A stretch of 54,931 nucleotides of DNA. It comes from Myxococcus xanthus. Its GTDB lineage: Bacteria; Myxococcota; Myxococcia; Myxococcales; Myxococcaceae. The stretch covers positions 1 to 54,931 of the forward strand of contig NZ_JABFNS010000052.1 in NCBI RefSeq assembly GCF_013116825.1, given 5' to 3'. Each line of letters begins with the position of its first letter. Positions within the stretch are counted from its first letter, which is position 1. The notes beneath the pieces are model-generated. The model was not told where the DNA came from. It searched no databases and worked only from the letters and a program-made list of their open reading frames with translations. Made by a program: the position numbers and the translations under genes. This document shows positions 20,593-29,975 of the stretch, one piece after another.

Positions 20593-22696
20593 GTCGCTCC
20601 TCTCCGGCGGGCGCAGCGGCGGGCCAGCGCACGGTGACGCGGGTGCCTCGCTCTGGCGCGCTGTCCAGTTCGATGCGGCCTCCGTGGTTGCGCACGATGT
20701 GCGCCACCATCGTCAGGCCCAGTCCGGTGCCCTGGCCGCGCTTCTTGGTGGTGAAGAAAGGGTCGAAGACCTGGTGGACGTGGCGGGGGGCGATACCGCA
20801 GCCGTTGTCCTCGACGTCCACGCGCACCATGCCCCAGGAGCCCGGTGCGTCTCCGGTGTCCATGCTCGCGCTCAGCCGGACGAGTCCGCCGCTCCCGCAC
20901 GCGTCACACGCGTTGAGCACCAGGTTGATGAGCACCTGCTGGAGCTGGTCGGGGTCGGCCGCCACCGCGGGCATGGATGAGGCGACCGTCACCTCCAGCT
21001 TCAGGCGCCGCCGTTCGGCCTCCATCCACAGCAGCTCCCGCACGCCGTGCACCAGGGGCTCCAGCGGGACCGCCTGCGCGTCCGCTGGTTGGAGCCGGGA
21101 GAAGTCGAGCAGCTGGCGCAGCGTCCGGCTCACCCTGTCTATCTGCCCGACGATGGTGCCCAGGCCGGCCGCCTGCGGGTGCTCGCGACCCAGCTTCTCC
21201 TGCACGTACTCGGCCCGGCCGCGGACGATGCCCAGCGGCGTGCCAATCTCATGGGCGATGCCCGCCGCCAGCACGCCCACCGTGGCCAGCTTCTCCGCGC
21301 GCAGCAGCTGTCCTTCCAGCGCGCGCAGGCTGCTCAGGTCCTCGATGACGACCAGCGTGTGGACCTCCGGCGTGTTCGGCTCCAGCGGCACCGCGTGGAC
21401 GTTGTACTGGCCGGGCTCTTCGAAGAGGCAGAGCGGTTCACCGTGGAGGCTGCGCACCCGGCCGTCGCTCGTGGCCGCGTGAACCAGGTCCTCCAGCCGC
21501 TGGATGACGGGGGCCTGGGCCTGGGGAAAGGCCGCCGTCAGGGGCTGGCCCACGACGTCCGCCGGCATGCGGGCGCTCAGCGCGCGGTTGGCGGCGGAGA
21601 TGTGCCGGGTGGAGGAGAGCGCCAGGACCCCGGTGGGAATGTTGTCGAGAATCTTCTGCGTCTTGTCGTGCAGGTGGGCCAGCCGCTGCGCATGGAGCTG
21701 GCTGTCCCGCAGGGCCTCCGCCCGGCTGCGCGCGAGCACGACGTACACTCCGAAGGCGATGAGGAACCCGGAGACGAGCATCGCCGCCAGCGACAGGCGC
21801 AACACCAGGCCGCGCTCATGGCTCCGGAGCACGCGCGTCGACGCGAGCGTCGCCACCGGCCAGGCCGCGCCATTCTTGAACCGCACCGGGCTGAAGGTGG
21901 CCACCACCTCCGAGTCGCCCAGGCCGAGCCGGGCGGCCTCCTTGCGCTCGATGATGCGCGTGCCCGACTCGCCCGCGCGAAGCGCCCGCGCCAGCGCAGC
22001 GAGGCCGGGCGTCTGGTGGCCGTCGGTGTCCAGCCGCCGGTACCTGTCGGCCAGGTTCGGGTGGGTCAACGCCGTCGGCGTTCCATGAACTCCCAGCACC
22101 AGCAGCTGCGTCTCCGAGTCCGACGCGAGCAGCTTCAGCGGGGCGAAGCGCGGCTCGGCGTCCACCAGCACCACGACGACGCCGCCGCTGTCCTGCGCGT
22201 CCTCCGGCAACGCGGTGGCGAAGGCGCGCAGCCAGCCCGATTGGGCGCGGGGAAGGGGCGGGGAAGAGACGACGTGGCCCGGCGGATGACTGCGGGCCTG
22301 CGCCACGGTGAGGGCCAGGTCCTCCGCGGTGAACTGGTGCGTCATCGCCGCCGCGCTGCGCCGGTCCACCAGTCGGAGCCGTTCCTGTCCGTCCGTTCCG
22401 AAGACGAGGATGGCCTTGTACTGACCCACCGCCTCCAGCAGGGCGCGCATCTCGCGCCGGTGCTCCTCGGCGGTTCCCGGCTGGGCCAGCAGCTCGCCCG
22501 CGAAGCGCAGGTCCTCCTCCGCGCTCTCCAGGGCGGCGGAGACGCCGCGCACGGCCTCCAGCAACTGCGCCTGTCGCTCGCGGGCCATCTGGTCCACCAG
22601 CGCCTGCCGGTCGCGCTGCATGAAGTGCAGGACGCCCGCGATGACGCCGGAGAGCATCAGACACAGCAGCAGCACGGGGAGGACAGGCAGGCGCAT
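20582..22696 (-). CDS. membrane sensor histidine kinase (NtrB-like)
   Basis: Kinase of 704 residues with two membrane helices (about 3-25 and 301-322) around a periplasmic sensor of about 275 residues. After TM2 come a PAS-like domain (NIPTGVLALSSTRHISAANR), a HisKA domain with His482 in AAGIAHEIGTPLG, and a HATPase domain with N box NLVLNACDAC, G1 DNGCGIA and FTTKKRGQGTGLGL. This is the ZraS/NtrB-like type that feeds sigma54 regulators. ATG 22696 is chosen because the hydrophobic helix starts there; a GTG at 22720 is possible, and the open frame extends further through a GC-rich hairpin. The last 11 bases overlap its regulator gene. Confidence 0.92.
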   Translation of the reverse strand: MRLPVLPVLLLCLMLSGVIAGVLHFMQRDRQALVDQMARERQAQLLEAVRGVSAALESAEEDLRFAGELLAQPGTAEEHRREMRALLEAVGQYKAILVFGTDGQERLRLVDRRSAAAMTHQFTAEDLALTVAQARSHPPGHVVSSPPLPRAQSGWLRAFATALPEDAQDSGGVVVVLVDAEPRFAPLKLLASDSETQLLVLGVHGTPTALTHPNLADRYRRLDTDGHQTPGLAALARALRAGESGTRIIERKEAARLGLGDSEVVATFSPVRFKNGAAWPVATLASTRVLRSHERGLVLRLSLAAMLVSGFLIAFGVYVVLARSRAEALRDSQLHAQRLAHLHDKTQKILDNIPTGVLALSSTRHISAANRALSARMPADVVGQPLTAAFPQAQAPVIQRLEDLVHAATSDGRVRSLHGEPLCLFEEPGQYNVHAVPLEPNTPEVHTLVVIEDLSSLRALEGQLLRAEKLATVGVLAAGIAHEIGTPLGIVRGRAEYVQEKLGREHPQAAGLGTIVGQIDRVSRTLRQLLDFSRLQPADAQAVPLEPLVHGVRELLWMEAERRRLKLEVTVASSMPAVAADPDQLQQVLINLVLNACDACGSGGLVRLSASMDTGDAPGSWGMVRVDVEDNGCGIAPRHVHQVFDPFFTTKKRGQGTGLGLTMVAHIVRNHGGRIELDSAPERGTRVTVRWPAAAPAGEERHVV

Positions 22697-22726
22697 GAAC
22701 ACGGAACGCAGGGGCGACACCGGCGC

Positions 22727-22753
22727 GGGGGCTCCGGTGCCTGCCGGGCCCCC
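22727..22753 (-). terminator. GC-rich hairpin between the DUF3014 and kinase genes
   Basis: GGGGGC-T-CCGG pairs with CCGGGCCCCC (10 bp with one bulged T) around a 6-base loop. It lies between the DUF3014 stop and the kinase start on the minus strand and may terminate the former or attenuate expression of the latter. The remainder of this 255-base gap shows nothing else. Confidence 0.45.
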
Positions 22754-22951
22754 ACGCCGCCTGGCAGCGCTTCGTCCCGGAGGAAAGCGCCTCCGGTAGC
22801 AACGCCCGTGCCCCCCGGCTTGTGCCTCTGCGCGGCGGCTCACCCCCCATGGCGAAGCGCCGCAATCTGCATGGCCCCCGTTGCATCCTGCCAGGGCTCG
22901 CGCGGGTGACGCGCGCTGGCAAAAGGCATGCAGGTAGGGCCGTTGAAGCCT

Positions 22952-23746
22952 TCAGCGGCGGGACGCCTGCCGAGTGAGCTGCTGGGAGGCCTCGCGCACC
23001 TTGCCCTGGATGCGGCGGAGGTTCTGCGGTCCCATCCGCAGCAGGTGCTTCTGCGCGGCCGTCAGCCCTTCGAGCTTCGGGTCGGCGTAGACGAACATCG
23101 CGCCCTTGGGGACCACCTCGATGTCACCGTCGATGACTGGGACGGCGAGCACCTGCTCGAAGGCGAGGTGGAGCGTGGCGTCGAAGGTGCTTCCGGGGCG
23201 AGCCGTCTCCATGTGGAGGCGCTCGGCCAGGTGACGCACCTCGCGGTAGGTGGACACCAGCGCGCCCACGTCGAGCGAGCCCACCACCTTGCCGATGACG
23301 TCGTAGCGCGCGTAGCTCTGCTTTTCGATGACGCGCTTGCCGGCCTTGCGGCGCGCCTCGAAGGTGCCGGCCGGAGCGAGGAAGCTCACCGCTTCGCGGG
23401 GGCTGTCACCCTGGGCCACGTTGGCCACGACGGTGACGAAGCGGCGCAGCAGGTCCTGCTCCTTCAGCCACGTGGCGAACTCCGGCATGAGCGACGCCCC
23501 GGCGAGCCGTGCGCGCAGCAGCGCGTCCATCTCCGCGGAGGAGGGCAGCGGCGGCTCCGCGCGCGGCGCCAAGCCGGGGTGGGACGGCTTGGGGATGACC
23601 GCAATGGACGGATGCGGCAGCTCCGCCGCCGAGTGGCGCAGCACCAGCCACGTGCCCACGCCCGCGAACAGCATCACCAGCGCCGCCACGCCCACGCCCC
23701 AGTGCATCCGGCGCTGGGACTTCGTCACCACTTCAGGGTTGCTCAT
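22952..23746 (-). CDS. DUF3014 family membrane-anchored protein
   Basis: Protein of 264 residues with a single N-terminal membrane helix (about 16-35, WGVGVAALVMLFAGVGTWLVL), then a Pro-rich linker and a DUF3014 domain: LLRRFVTVVANVAQGDSPRE, YARYDVIGKVVGSLDV, a conserved LHLAFEQVLAVPVI block and the end KGAMFVYADPKLEGL...QKHLLRMGP. The family occurs widely in proteobacteria and its function is unknown; most of it should lie in the periplasm. The ATG has GGAGG eight bases upstream. It lies before the sensor kinase on the same strand, separated by a strong hairpin. Confidence 0.8.
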   Translation of the reverse strand: MSNPEVVTKSQRRMHWGVGVAALVMLFAGVGTWLVLRHSAAELPHPSIAVIPKPSHPGLAPRAEPPLPSSAEMDALLRARLAGASLMPEFATWLKEQDLLRRFVTVVANVAQGDSPREAVSFLAPAGTFEARRKAGKRVIEKQSYARYDVIGKVVGSLDVGALVSTYREVRHLAERLHMETARPGSTFDATLHLAFEQVLAVPVIDGDIEVVPKGAMFVYADPKLEGLTAAQKHLLRMGPQNLRRIQGKVREASQQLTRQASRR

Positions 23747-23940
23747 GCGTCCATCCTCCGAGGGATGCCGCATGGGATTGCAGCCGCGATGCCAGCAGAT
23801 GCGCGCCGCCGTGAAGCCGCGCGTTTCCCTCTGAGGGGGCGGGCCGCCGTGTGTCCCCGTGGCCACGCTCGGCTGCCTTGCGAGCGTGGCGTGCTGCGCT
23901 GCATCCCGTGGCGAAGCGCCACGGGGCGCGCGGGGGATTG

Positions 23941-24558
23941 CTACGCGCGAGGCCGGGATGCGCCCGAGTCGTCATCCGTGGCGGTGAGGGCGGCCTCGGC
24001 TGGGGCCTCGGACCAGCGGATGTGGAAGGTGGCCGCGGTGCCGTCGAACTCCTCGGGGATGCTGACCACCCGCCACCCACCGCACAGCTCCACCGCGCGC
24101 GCCAACAGGCCCGCGGAGAACGTGGGCAGGTCCGCCAGCACGTCATTCATCCGCAGCTCCACCGAAGTGGGGCTGCGCTCGACGATTTCGACCACACTGA
24201 AGTTGTTGCCGGCGCGAAAGCCCATGCCCGCGCGCAGCAGCATCCGCCGGGGCCCGGCCAGCCGCACGACGCCCAGCAGGGCCCGGCCGAAGAAGGTGCC
24301 GAAGTACGCGTCCATGAACCGCTCGCCCAGCGAGTAATAGGCCGCCTCGGCGGGGACGCCGCCGTAGACGTGGCCGGCGGCGATTCGGAGGAACTCCTTC
24401 CACTGCTCCAGGGTGTAGGCCCGCTCCAACTTCTGGTCGAGCTCCAACCCCGCCCGGCGCAGGTGCTCACGGCACGCCGGGGTGAGGCGGTTCTCAAGGG
24501 CGCGCACGAAGAGCGCCTCGACGGTCTGGTTGAAAACGAGCTTCTCGGAAGGAGTCAT
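23941..24558 (-). CDS. DUF2378 family protein (myxobacterial paralogous family)
   Basis: Protein of 205 residues matching the DUF2378 (TIGR02265) family, which is expanded in Myxococcus and has no established function. Recognisable features are the start VFNQTVEALFVRALENRLTP, the central YSLGERFMDAYFGTFFGRALL and RMLLRAGMGFRAGNNFS, and a C-terminal GLLARAVELCGGW segment. No signal peptide or membrane helix. The last 20 residues are acidic and probably disordered. It is the first gene of the minus-strand series ending at the OmpA-like lipoprotein; the 194-base gap to DUF3014 suggests that it may be a separate transcript. Confidence 0.85.
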   Translation of the reverse strand: MTPSEKLVFNQTVEALFVRALENRLTPACREHLRRAGLELDQKLERAYTLEQWKEFLRIAAGHVYGGVPAEAAYYSLGERFMDAYFGTFFGRALLGVVRLAGPRRMLLRAGMGFRAGNNFSVVEIVERSPTSVELRMNDVLADLPTFSAGLLARAVELCGGWRVVSIPEEFDGTAATFHIRWSEAPAEAALTATDDDSGASRPRA

Positions 24559-24628
24559 AGAGGCGCCCCGTATACACCGGGCGGGCCGTGGGATGCTTGC
24601 CTACCGGTGAAGTTTTGTTCAGTGAAAC

Positions 24629-24679
24629 TGTCAGCGAGTGTCAGAACGACCTGCGTCACGTACGGGTTGTCAGAGCGAC
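24629..24679. promoter_or_regulatory. TGTCAG direct repeats in a divergent promoter region
   Basis: Within the 270-base gap between DUF2378 and the Pat-like gene, TGTCAG occurs three times (24629, 24639, 24668). The last two extend to TGTCAGAACGAC and TGTCAGAGCGAC, 11 of 12 identical, 29 bases apart. A TTGACG that could be a -35 box lies at 24717. This looks like a regulator-binding region for one or both divergent genes; the regulator is unknown. Confidence 0.4.
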
Positions 24680-24828
24680 ATGTGGGTGACACGCGCAGGG
24701 CGCACCTCCTGGTTCCTTGACGGGGAGTGCAGTTATTCCAGTTCTATCTCATTCGTGCGAGGACCTGGGAGGGGGCGTTCACGGGGCAGGCACGAGAAGG
24801 CCATTGCGCCCCGGGGAGCCCGGCCGCA

Positions 24829-27579
24829 ATGACGGAGGCCATGGACACGCGCGCCCCTGGTACCTCGAAGATGGACCCGTCCTACAACGTGCTCCACCAG
24901 CAGCGGACGCGGCTGCCGCTGGACGTCCTCTTCGCGCCGCGCAGCGTGGCCGTCGTCGGGGCCACCGAGCGGCCCGGCAGCGTGGGGCGCACCGTGTTGT
25001 GGAACCTCATCAGCAACCCCTTTGGCGGCACCGTCTACCCCATCAACCCGAAGCGGCCCAACGTGCTGGGCATCAAGGCCTGGCCGTCCTTGGGAGCCTT
25101 GCCGGAGCGGGTGGACCTGGCCATCGTCGTCACGCCCGCGCGAGCGGTGCCCGGCGTCATCCAGGAGTGCGCGGAGCTGGGCATCCGGGGCGCCATCATC
25201 CTCTCCGCGGGCTTCAAGGAGATTGGGGCGGAGGGGGAGCGCCTGGAGCAGGAGATCCTCCGCATCGCGCAGGCGGCCCAGGTGCGCATCATCGGCCCCA
25301 ACTGCCTGGGGGTGATGCGTCCGCCCAGCGGCTTCAACGCGACGTTCGCCGGCGCCATGGCCCGGCCGGGCAACGTGGCCTTCATCAGCCAGAGCGGCGC
25401 GCTGCTGACCTCCATCCTCGACTGGAGCCTGCGCGAGGCGGTGGGCTTCAGCGCCTTCGTGTCGGTGGGCTCGATGCTGGACGTGGGCTGGGGCGACCTC
25501 ATCGACTTCCTGGCGGACGACCCGATGACGCGCTCCATCCTGCTGTACATGGAGTCCATTGGCGACGCGCGGGCCTTCCTCTCCGCGGCGCGCGAGGTGG
25601 CGCTCACCAAGCCCATCATCGTCATCAAGGCAGGCCGCACGGCGCAGGCCGCGCAGGCGGCGGCGTCCCACACGGGCTCGCTGACGGGCAGTGACGAGGT
25701 GCTCAGCGCCGCCTTCCGGCGCACCGGCGTGCTGCGCGTGGATTCCATCGCCGACCTCTTCTACATGGCGGAGACGCTGGCCCGGCAGCCGCGCCCCGCG
25801 GGCCGGCGCCTCACGGTGCTCACCAACGCGGGCGGCCCCGGGGTGCTGGCCACGGACGCCCTGGTGTCGGGGGGCGGCGAGCTGGCCACGCTCAGCGCGT
25901 CCACGCGCGATGCGTTGGACGCCTTCCTGCCGCCGCAGTGGAGCCACGGCAACCCGGTGGACATCCTGGGCGACGCGGACCCGGAGCGCTTCGCAAAGGC
26001 GCTGGAAATCACCGGCAAGGACGAAGGCAGCGACGGGCTGCTCGTCATCCTCACGCCGCAGGACATGACGGAGCCCACGCAGACGGCGGACCGTCTCAAG
26101 CCCTACGCGAAGCTGCATGGCAAGCCGGTGCTGGCCAGTTGGATGGGCGGCTCGGAGGTCGCGGCCGGGGAGCGCATCCTCAACGATGCGGGCATCCCCA
26201 CGTTCGACTATCCGGACACGGCGGCGCGCATCTTCAATTACATGTGGCGCTACACGTACAACCTGGCGGGCCTGTATGAAACGCCCGCGTTGGCGCAGGC
26301 GGAGCGCAGCGCTCGGGGCGAGGTGCGCCGGTGGGTGGAGTCAGCACGCGCGGAAGGGCGGACGCTGCTGACGGAGTACGAGTCCAAGAAGCTGCTCGCC
26401 GCGTATGGCATCCCCACCGTGGAGACGCGGCTGGCGGTGACGGAGGACGCCGCGGTGGCGGAGGCCGCGGCCCTGGGGTTCCCGGTGGTGGTGAAGCTCC
26501 ACTCGCTCTCGGTGACGCACAAGACCGACGTGGGCGGCGTGCGGCTGAACCTCCCGGATGCGGAGGCCGTGCGCGCCGCCTTCCGGGACATCCGGACGCG
26601 GCTGGAGGCGATGGGGCAGGGGCGCGCGTTCGACGGCGTCACCGTGCAGCCGATGGTGCGGCTGGATGGCTATGAACTCATCATGGGCAGCAGCGTGGAC
26701 GCGCAGTTCGGTCCGGTGCTGCTCTTCGGCGCGGGCGGGACGTTGGTGGAGGTGTTCAGGGACCGGGCGCTGGGCCTGCCGCCGCTGAACACCACGCTGG
26801 CGCGGCGGATGATGGAGCAGACGCGCATCTATGAGGCGTTGAAGGGCGTCCGGGGCCGCCCGCCGGTGGACCTGAAGGCGCTGGAGCAGCTCATGGTGCG
26901 CTTCAGCCAACTGGTGGCGGAGCAGCGCTTCGTGAAGGAGGTGGACATCAACCCGTTGCTGGCCTCGCCCGAGCGGCTGCTGGCCCTGGACGCGCGCGTG
27001 GTGCTGCACCCGGCCTCGGTGACGGAGGCGGAGCTGCCGAAGCTGGCCATCGAGCCGTACCCGAACCAGTACGTGGCGCCCTACCGGCTGCGCAGCGGCG
27101 AGGAGATTCTGCTGCGGCCCATCCGCCCGGAGGACGAGCCGAAGATGGCGGAGTTCCACCGCACGTTGTCGGAGCAGACGGTGTTCCTGCGCTACGCGGG
27201 GTTGATGCAGCTGAGCACGCGCGTGGCGCACGCGCGGCTGTCCCGCATCTGCTTCAACGACTACGCGCGGGAGATGGCGCTGGTGGCGGAGCGCAAGGAC
27301 GGAGAGCTGCTCGGCGTGGGCCGGCTCACGCGGCTGCGAGGCACGCGCGACGCGGAGTTCGCCATCCTCATCAGCGACCCGGTCCAGCGGCAGGGGCTGG
27401 GCGCGGAGATGCTGAAGCGGCTGGTGGGCATCGGCCGGGATTGGGGCATGGAGCGCATCGTCGCGGACATCCTCGCGGGCAACCGCGCCATGCAGACCAT
27501 CAGCAGGAAGCTGGGCTTCTCCATCCTCCAGCACGAGGAGCTGTCGCCAGACATGGTGAAGGCCGTGAAGGTGCTTTGA
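24829..27579 (+). CDS. Pat-like protein acetyltransferase (CoA-ligase-like + GNAT)
   Basis: Protein of 916 residues. The N-terminal two thirds resemble NDP-forming acyl-CoA synthetases: a CoA-binding domain ([17 protein letters not shown] from about residue 40), two succinyl-CoA-ligase-like domains ([28 protein letters not shown]) and an ATP-grasp domain ([15 protein letters not shown] to VDINPLL). The C-terminal 170 residues are a GNAT acetyltransferase with acetyl-CoA motif [10 protein letters not shown]. This is the architecture of E. coli Pat/YfiQ, which acetylates lysines of metabolic enzymes such as acetyl-CoA synthetase. Starts at 24829, 24841 and 24871 are all plausible; none has an ideal ribosome binding site. 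Confidence 0.88.
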   Translation: MTEAMDTRAPGTSKMDPSYNVLHQQRTRLPLDVLFAPRSVAVVGATERPGSVGRTVLWNLISNPFGGTVYPINPKRPNVLGIKAWPSLGALPERVDLAIVVTPARAVPGVIQECAELGIRGAIILSAGFKEIGAEGERLEQEILRIAQAAQVRIIGPNCLGVMRPPSGFNATFAGAMARPGNVAFISQSGALLTSILDWSLREAVGFSAFVSVGSMLDVGWGDLIDFLADDPMTRSILLYMESIGDARAFLSAAREVALTKPIIVIKAGRTAQAAQAAASHTGSLTGSDEVLSAAFRRTGVLRVDSIADLFYMAETLARQPRPAGRRLTVLTNAGGPGVLATDALVSGGGELATLSASTRDALDAFLPPQWSHGNPVDILGDADPERFAKALEITGKDEGSDGLLVILTPQDMTEPTQTADRLKPYAKLHGKPVLASWMGGSEVAAGERILNDAGIPTFDYPDTAARIFNYMWRYTYNLAGLYETPALAQAERSARGEVRRWVESARAEGRTLLTEYESKKLLAAYGIPTVETRLAVTEDAAVAEAAALGFPVVVKLHSLSVTHKTDVGGVRLNLPDAEAVRAAFRDIRTRLEAMGQGRAFDGVTVQPMVRLDGYELIMGSSVDAQFGPVLLFGAGGTLVEVFRDRALGLPPLNTTLARRMMEQTRIYEALKGVRGRPPVDLKALEQLMVRFSQLVAEQRFVKEVDINPLLASPERLLALDARVVLHPASVTEAELPKLAIEPYPNQYVAPYRLRSGEEILLRPIRPEDEPKMAEFHRTLSEQTVFLRYAGLMQLSTRVAHARLSRICFNDYAREMALVAERKDGELLGVGRLTRLRGTRDAEFAILISDPVQRQGLGAEMLKRLVGIGRDWGMERIVADILAGNRAMQTISRKLGFSILQHEELSPDMVKAVKVL

Positions 27580-27605
27580 CGCGCTGGAGTCGGGCGTTCA
27601 CGACG

Positions 27606-27633
27606 CCATTGCCCCAAGCGACAGGGGGCATGG
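27606..27633. terminator. hairpin between convergent genes
   Basis: CCA-T-TGCCCC pairs with GGGGCATGG (9 bp with one bulge) between the ends of the Pat-like gene and the DUF4142 gene. It is suitable as a terminator for the plus-strand gene. Confidence 0.4.
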
Positions 27634-27707
27634 TCCGGAAGCCGTCACGCGCGAAGCGCCGTCACGCCCAGGGCTGCGAGTCCCGGGCGGACGGCTGCGC
27701 GTCGCGG

Positions 27708-28301
27708 CTAGGGCTGCTTCGCGTTGTAGAGGGTGGTCTGGATGTTCGAGGCCTCCTGGAGGTGGGCCTGGACCGTCTTCCGAATCGCCATCAGCTCATC
27801 CTTGAGCGCCGGGTTCTGCACTTGCATCGCGAGCAGAGAATCCCCCAGCAGGGCGGTACCCGCGTGGGCGGCGACCTGCGCATCCATCACGGACAGGTCG
27901 AAGGCCGGGCCCTGCGTGGCGCTCACCAGGTCGATGGTCTTTTGCGCCGTCTGCTGGAGGTGCTGCGACACCGGGCTCTCCGCGGGCGCGATGCCCTGGG
28001 CCATGGCCAGCTGCTCCAGGCGCTGGATGACGTCTGAGTGCATGGTGACCATGCGTGCGTTGAAGTCACGTGCCGTCGGGTCGGTGGCCTGCGCCTGGCC
28101 CACCTGGCCCAGCATCACCTCGCCCGCGTTGGCCACCAGGAGCACGCCCAGAATCTGGCCGTCCGTGAGTGTCACTGGATGGCCCGCGGCCGCCTGCTGG
28201 GGCCCCAGTGTGTTCTCGCTGGCGCTGCTCTCTCCGCAGCCGGCGAACATCACGGCCGTCCCCACCATCGCCACACCCAACATCGCTCGTGTGATTCGCA
28301 T
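27708..28301 (-). CDS. DUF4142 family lipoprotein
   Basis: Lipoprotein of 197 residues. The signal RITRAMLGVAMVGTAVMFAGC carries a lipobox ending at Cys. The mature domain matches DUF4142, a ferritin-like helical family of unknown function: TDGQILGVLLVANAGEVMLGQ, ARDFNARMVTMHSDVIQRL, a central VMDAQVAAHAGTALLGDSLL and C-terminal LQEASNIQTTLYN. Such proteins are common in the periplasm of soil bacteria. ATG 28301 is preceded by AGGGGG with a suitable spacer; a TTG six codons earlier is less likely. Confidence 0.82.
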   Translation of the reverse strand: MRITRAMLGVAMVGTAVMFAGCGESSASENTLGPQQAAAGHPVTLTDGQILGVLLVANAGEVMLGQVGQAQATDPTARDFNARMVTMHSDVIQRLEQLAMAQGIAPAESPVSQHLQQTAQKTIDLVSATQGPAFDLSVMDAQVAAHAGTALLGDSLLAMQVQNPALKDELMAIRKTVQAHLQEASNIQTTLYNAKQP

Positions 28302-28315
28302 GACTGTTGTCCCCC

Positions 28316-28720
28316 TCAACTGCTGTTCAGCTGAAGGTTGGGCAGTTCAAAAGCACACCGCCATGGCCGGGAAGCACGAGCGAGATGTGCACGCGACAAC
28401 GCTTCGGTGGACGGTGGGGACAGCCCATGGCGGCGAAGCAGTTCGTAGACGGCCGTGCGGTTGTGGCTGGCCATGCACGCGCTCCTTGACCGTGCCGGAC
28501 TCGCCCAGAATCAGCACCGCGGCTTCCGATGGCGCAACCCGCGCGATGCGGTCGCGCACCATCGGCGATGGCGGGACTGGTGCCCGAAGGCCGCTCCGGC
28601 GTGGTGTCCGCGGCGATGCGGCTCAGGCCGGCGAGTTCGCCCGCATCTGGGCCTGGGCTTCCAGCCCGTCCACGCCCTCCAGCCGGAGGTAGAGTACCGG
28701 CGCGCGGCGGCGCTGAGGCC
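28316..28720 (-). pseudogene. decayed sigma54-dependent activator (Fis family)
   Basis: On the minus strand one frame reads APVLYLRLEGVDGLEAQAQM, meets an in-frame TGA, then continues to PMVRDRIARVAPSEAAVLIL and GESGTVKERVHG. This is the start of a sigma54 AAA+ domain with the Walker A glycine changed to Val (GESGTGKE expected). Right after it the frame shifts and gives SHNRTAVYELLRRHGLSPPS, a Fis-type recognition helix, ending in a TGA 15 bases before the DUF4142 start. About 200 residues of the AAA+ domain, including GAFTGA, are missing. So the gene has an in-frame stop, a broken Walker A, an internal deletion and a frameshift. The upstream limit is uncertain. Confidence 0.6.
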
Positions 28721-29144
28721 CATGCTTCAGGCAGCCGGAACAAGGACGGGCACCGGGCCGCAGGCGCTGATGGCGCCGGTGAGCGATGTGTTGGAGGACA
28801 TCGGGCCGCAGGGGCGCAGGGCCCGGTCACCCAGACGACGCAGCCAACGACGTAGGCCGCGTCACATTCGTTTGAACGCGCGGGATGATGGGCGGCACGG
28901 TCCGCTCATCCCGTTTGCTTTTCCAGGAGCGTTGGGTCCAGGCGGTACGCGCGCCGGCCGTTCCTCCAGCGCGATTGCAACGCGCGTGGCGGTGAGGTGC
29001 ACCGCGTGAGGCGGTGTCAGCGCCCCACCATCCCACCGGGCCGCGAGCCTCCCTCGCCGCTGCCGTCGCCGGACGCGCTGTCGCCGCCCCTGGCACTGTC
29101 CAGCCCTCCACTTCCCGAGGCCGAGCCCCCCCCGCGCTGCTTCC
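28721..29144. other. non-coding stretch, nothing convincing
   Basis: About 420 bases between the activator remnant and the Gly/Ser-rich lipoprotein gene. All frames give Arg/Pro/Ala-rich text. One minus-strand peptide (RWRNGRRAYRLDPTLLEKQT, near 28920-28990) looks protein-like and may be more remnant, but it has no start and no homologue I recognise. Confidence 0.5.
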
Positions 29145-29753
29145 TCAGTTGCGCAAGCCCGTGGCTCTACCCGAGCCACTGCCGCCCTGGCCGGTGCTGC
29201 TGCCGCCCCCCGTCACGCTGTTGCCGCTCGACAGGCTGTCCCCACCGGTGGCGCTGTGGCCCCCCGTGAGGCTGCCCCCGCCTCCGAAGCCACCTCGGCC
29301 AGCACCGCCGCCACCAGCGGCCCGGCTGCCGCTGTCCCGCGGGCCGCTGCCGCCCATGGTCCAACTGCCGCTGCTCCGGGGGGCGCTGCCACCAGCGGCC
29401 CGGCTGCCGCTGTCCCGCGGGCCGCTACCGGGTATGTATGCGCTCGCGCCCGGAGTCTCACTCCGGTGGCCGGCTCCGCCGTGGGCTCCTGCACCGCCCG
29501 TGCCGGCGTCGGCGTGGCCTGGTGCCTGGCCCGGCCCCGCGCCAGCAGTCCCGCCGTCAGCCGTTGGAATCGTGTCGGTGAGGGGGGCGCCTTCCAGCCC
29601 CGCGACAACCGGGGCCTCGGCAATATCGGCCGCGTCCACCGGGGGGGCTCGTCGCTGCTCACAGCCGCTCCAGAGGCAGGGCGCGGAAGCCAGACCTCCC
29701 AGCAGTGCCGCGCGCTTGAGGCGCGTCATCTTCTGTCTGACGGTTCTCTGCAT
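29145..29753 (-). CDS. Gly/Ser-rich low-complexity lipoprotein
   Basis: Predicted lipoprotein of 202 residues. The signal (basic RLKR, hydrophobic AALLGGLASAPCLW, then SGC) suggests lipidation. The mature part is disordered: Ala/Pro/Gly-rich, then Gly/Ser repeats such as SGPRDSGSRAAGG, which occurs twice. No domain is recognised; surface or matrix-associated roles are possible but speculative. The start could be the ATG used here or one eight codons further in. A 222-base gap to the divergent helicase gene shows no further features. Confidence 0.6.
   Translation of the reverse strand: MQRTVRQKMTRLKRAALLGGLASAPCLWSGCEQRRAPPVDAADIAEAPVVAGLEGAPLTDTIPTADGGTAGAGPGQAPGHADAGTGGAGAHGGAGHRSETPGASAYIPGSGPRDSGSRAAGGSAPRSSGSWTMGGSGPRDSGSRAAGGGGAGRGGFGGGGSLTGGHSATGGDSLSSGNSVTGGGSSTGQGGSGSGRATGLRN
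29310..29426. repeat. 39-bp direct repeat inside the Gly/Ser-rich gene
   Basis: A 39-base sequence at 29310-29348 recurs exactly at 29388-29426, 78 bases (26 codons) apart, so it is in frame and encodes the repeated SGPRDSGSRAAGG block. Such identity implies recent duplication or ongoing slippage and length variation in the protein. Confidence 0.85.
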
Positions 29754-29975
29754 CCCCACCCCCTGAGCTTCAGTCCAGGAGCAACGGTATGGAGGGGCCC
29801 GGGGCCCGGGTATCGCGCCCCCGGACCTTGCGCCCGGAGACTCGCGGACACCTCTCCAGGGGGCCATCCCCCCGGCCCTTCCGTGCGGGAAGGGGGGGGC
29901 CTGCCGTCACGCCCCGTGCCGCCCATTGCGATTTTCCCGGTAGGGGCTGGCCGCGCCGCCTATTGTCCACGGGTG

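Noticed and set aside
20582..22843. longer sensor kinase start 49 codons upstream
   Set aside because: The extra residues are Arg/Gly/Pro-rich, cover a strong hairpin and would place a long basic stretch before the first membrane helix.
28900..29000. minus-strand peptide RWRNGRRAYRLDPTLL
   Set aside because: Protein-like but very short, without a start and flanked by stops; no family recognised.
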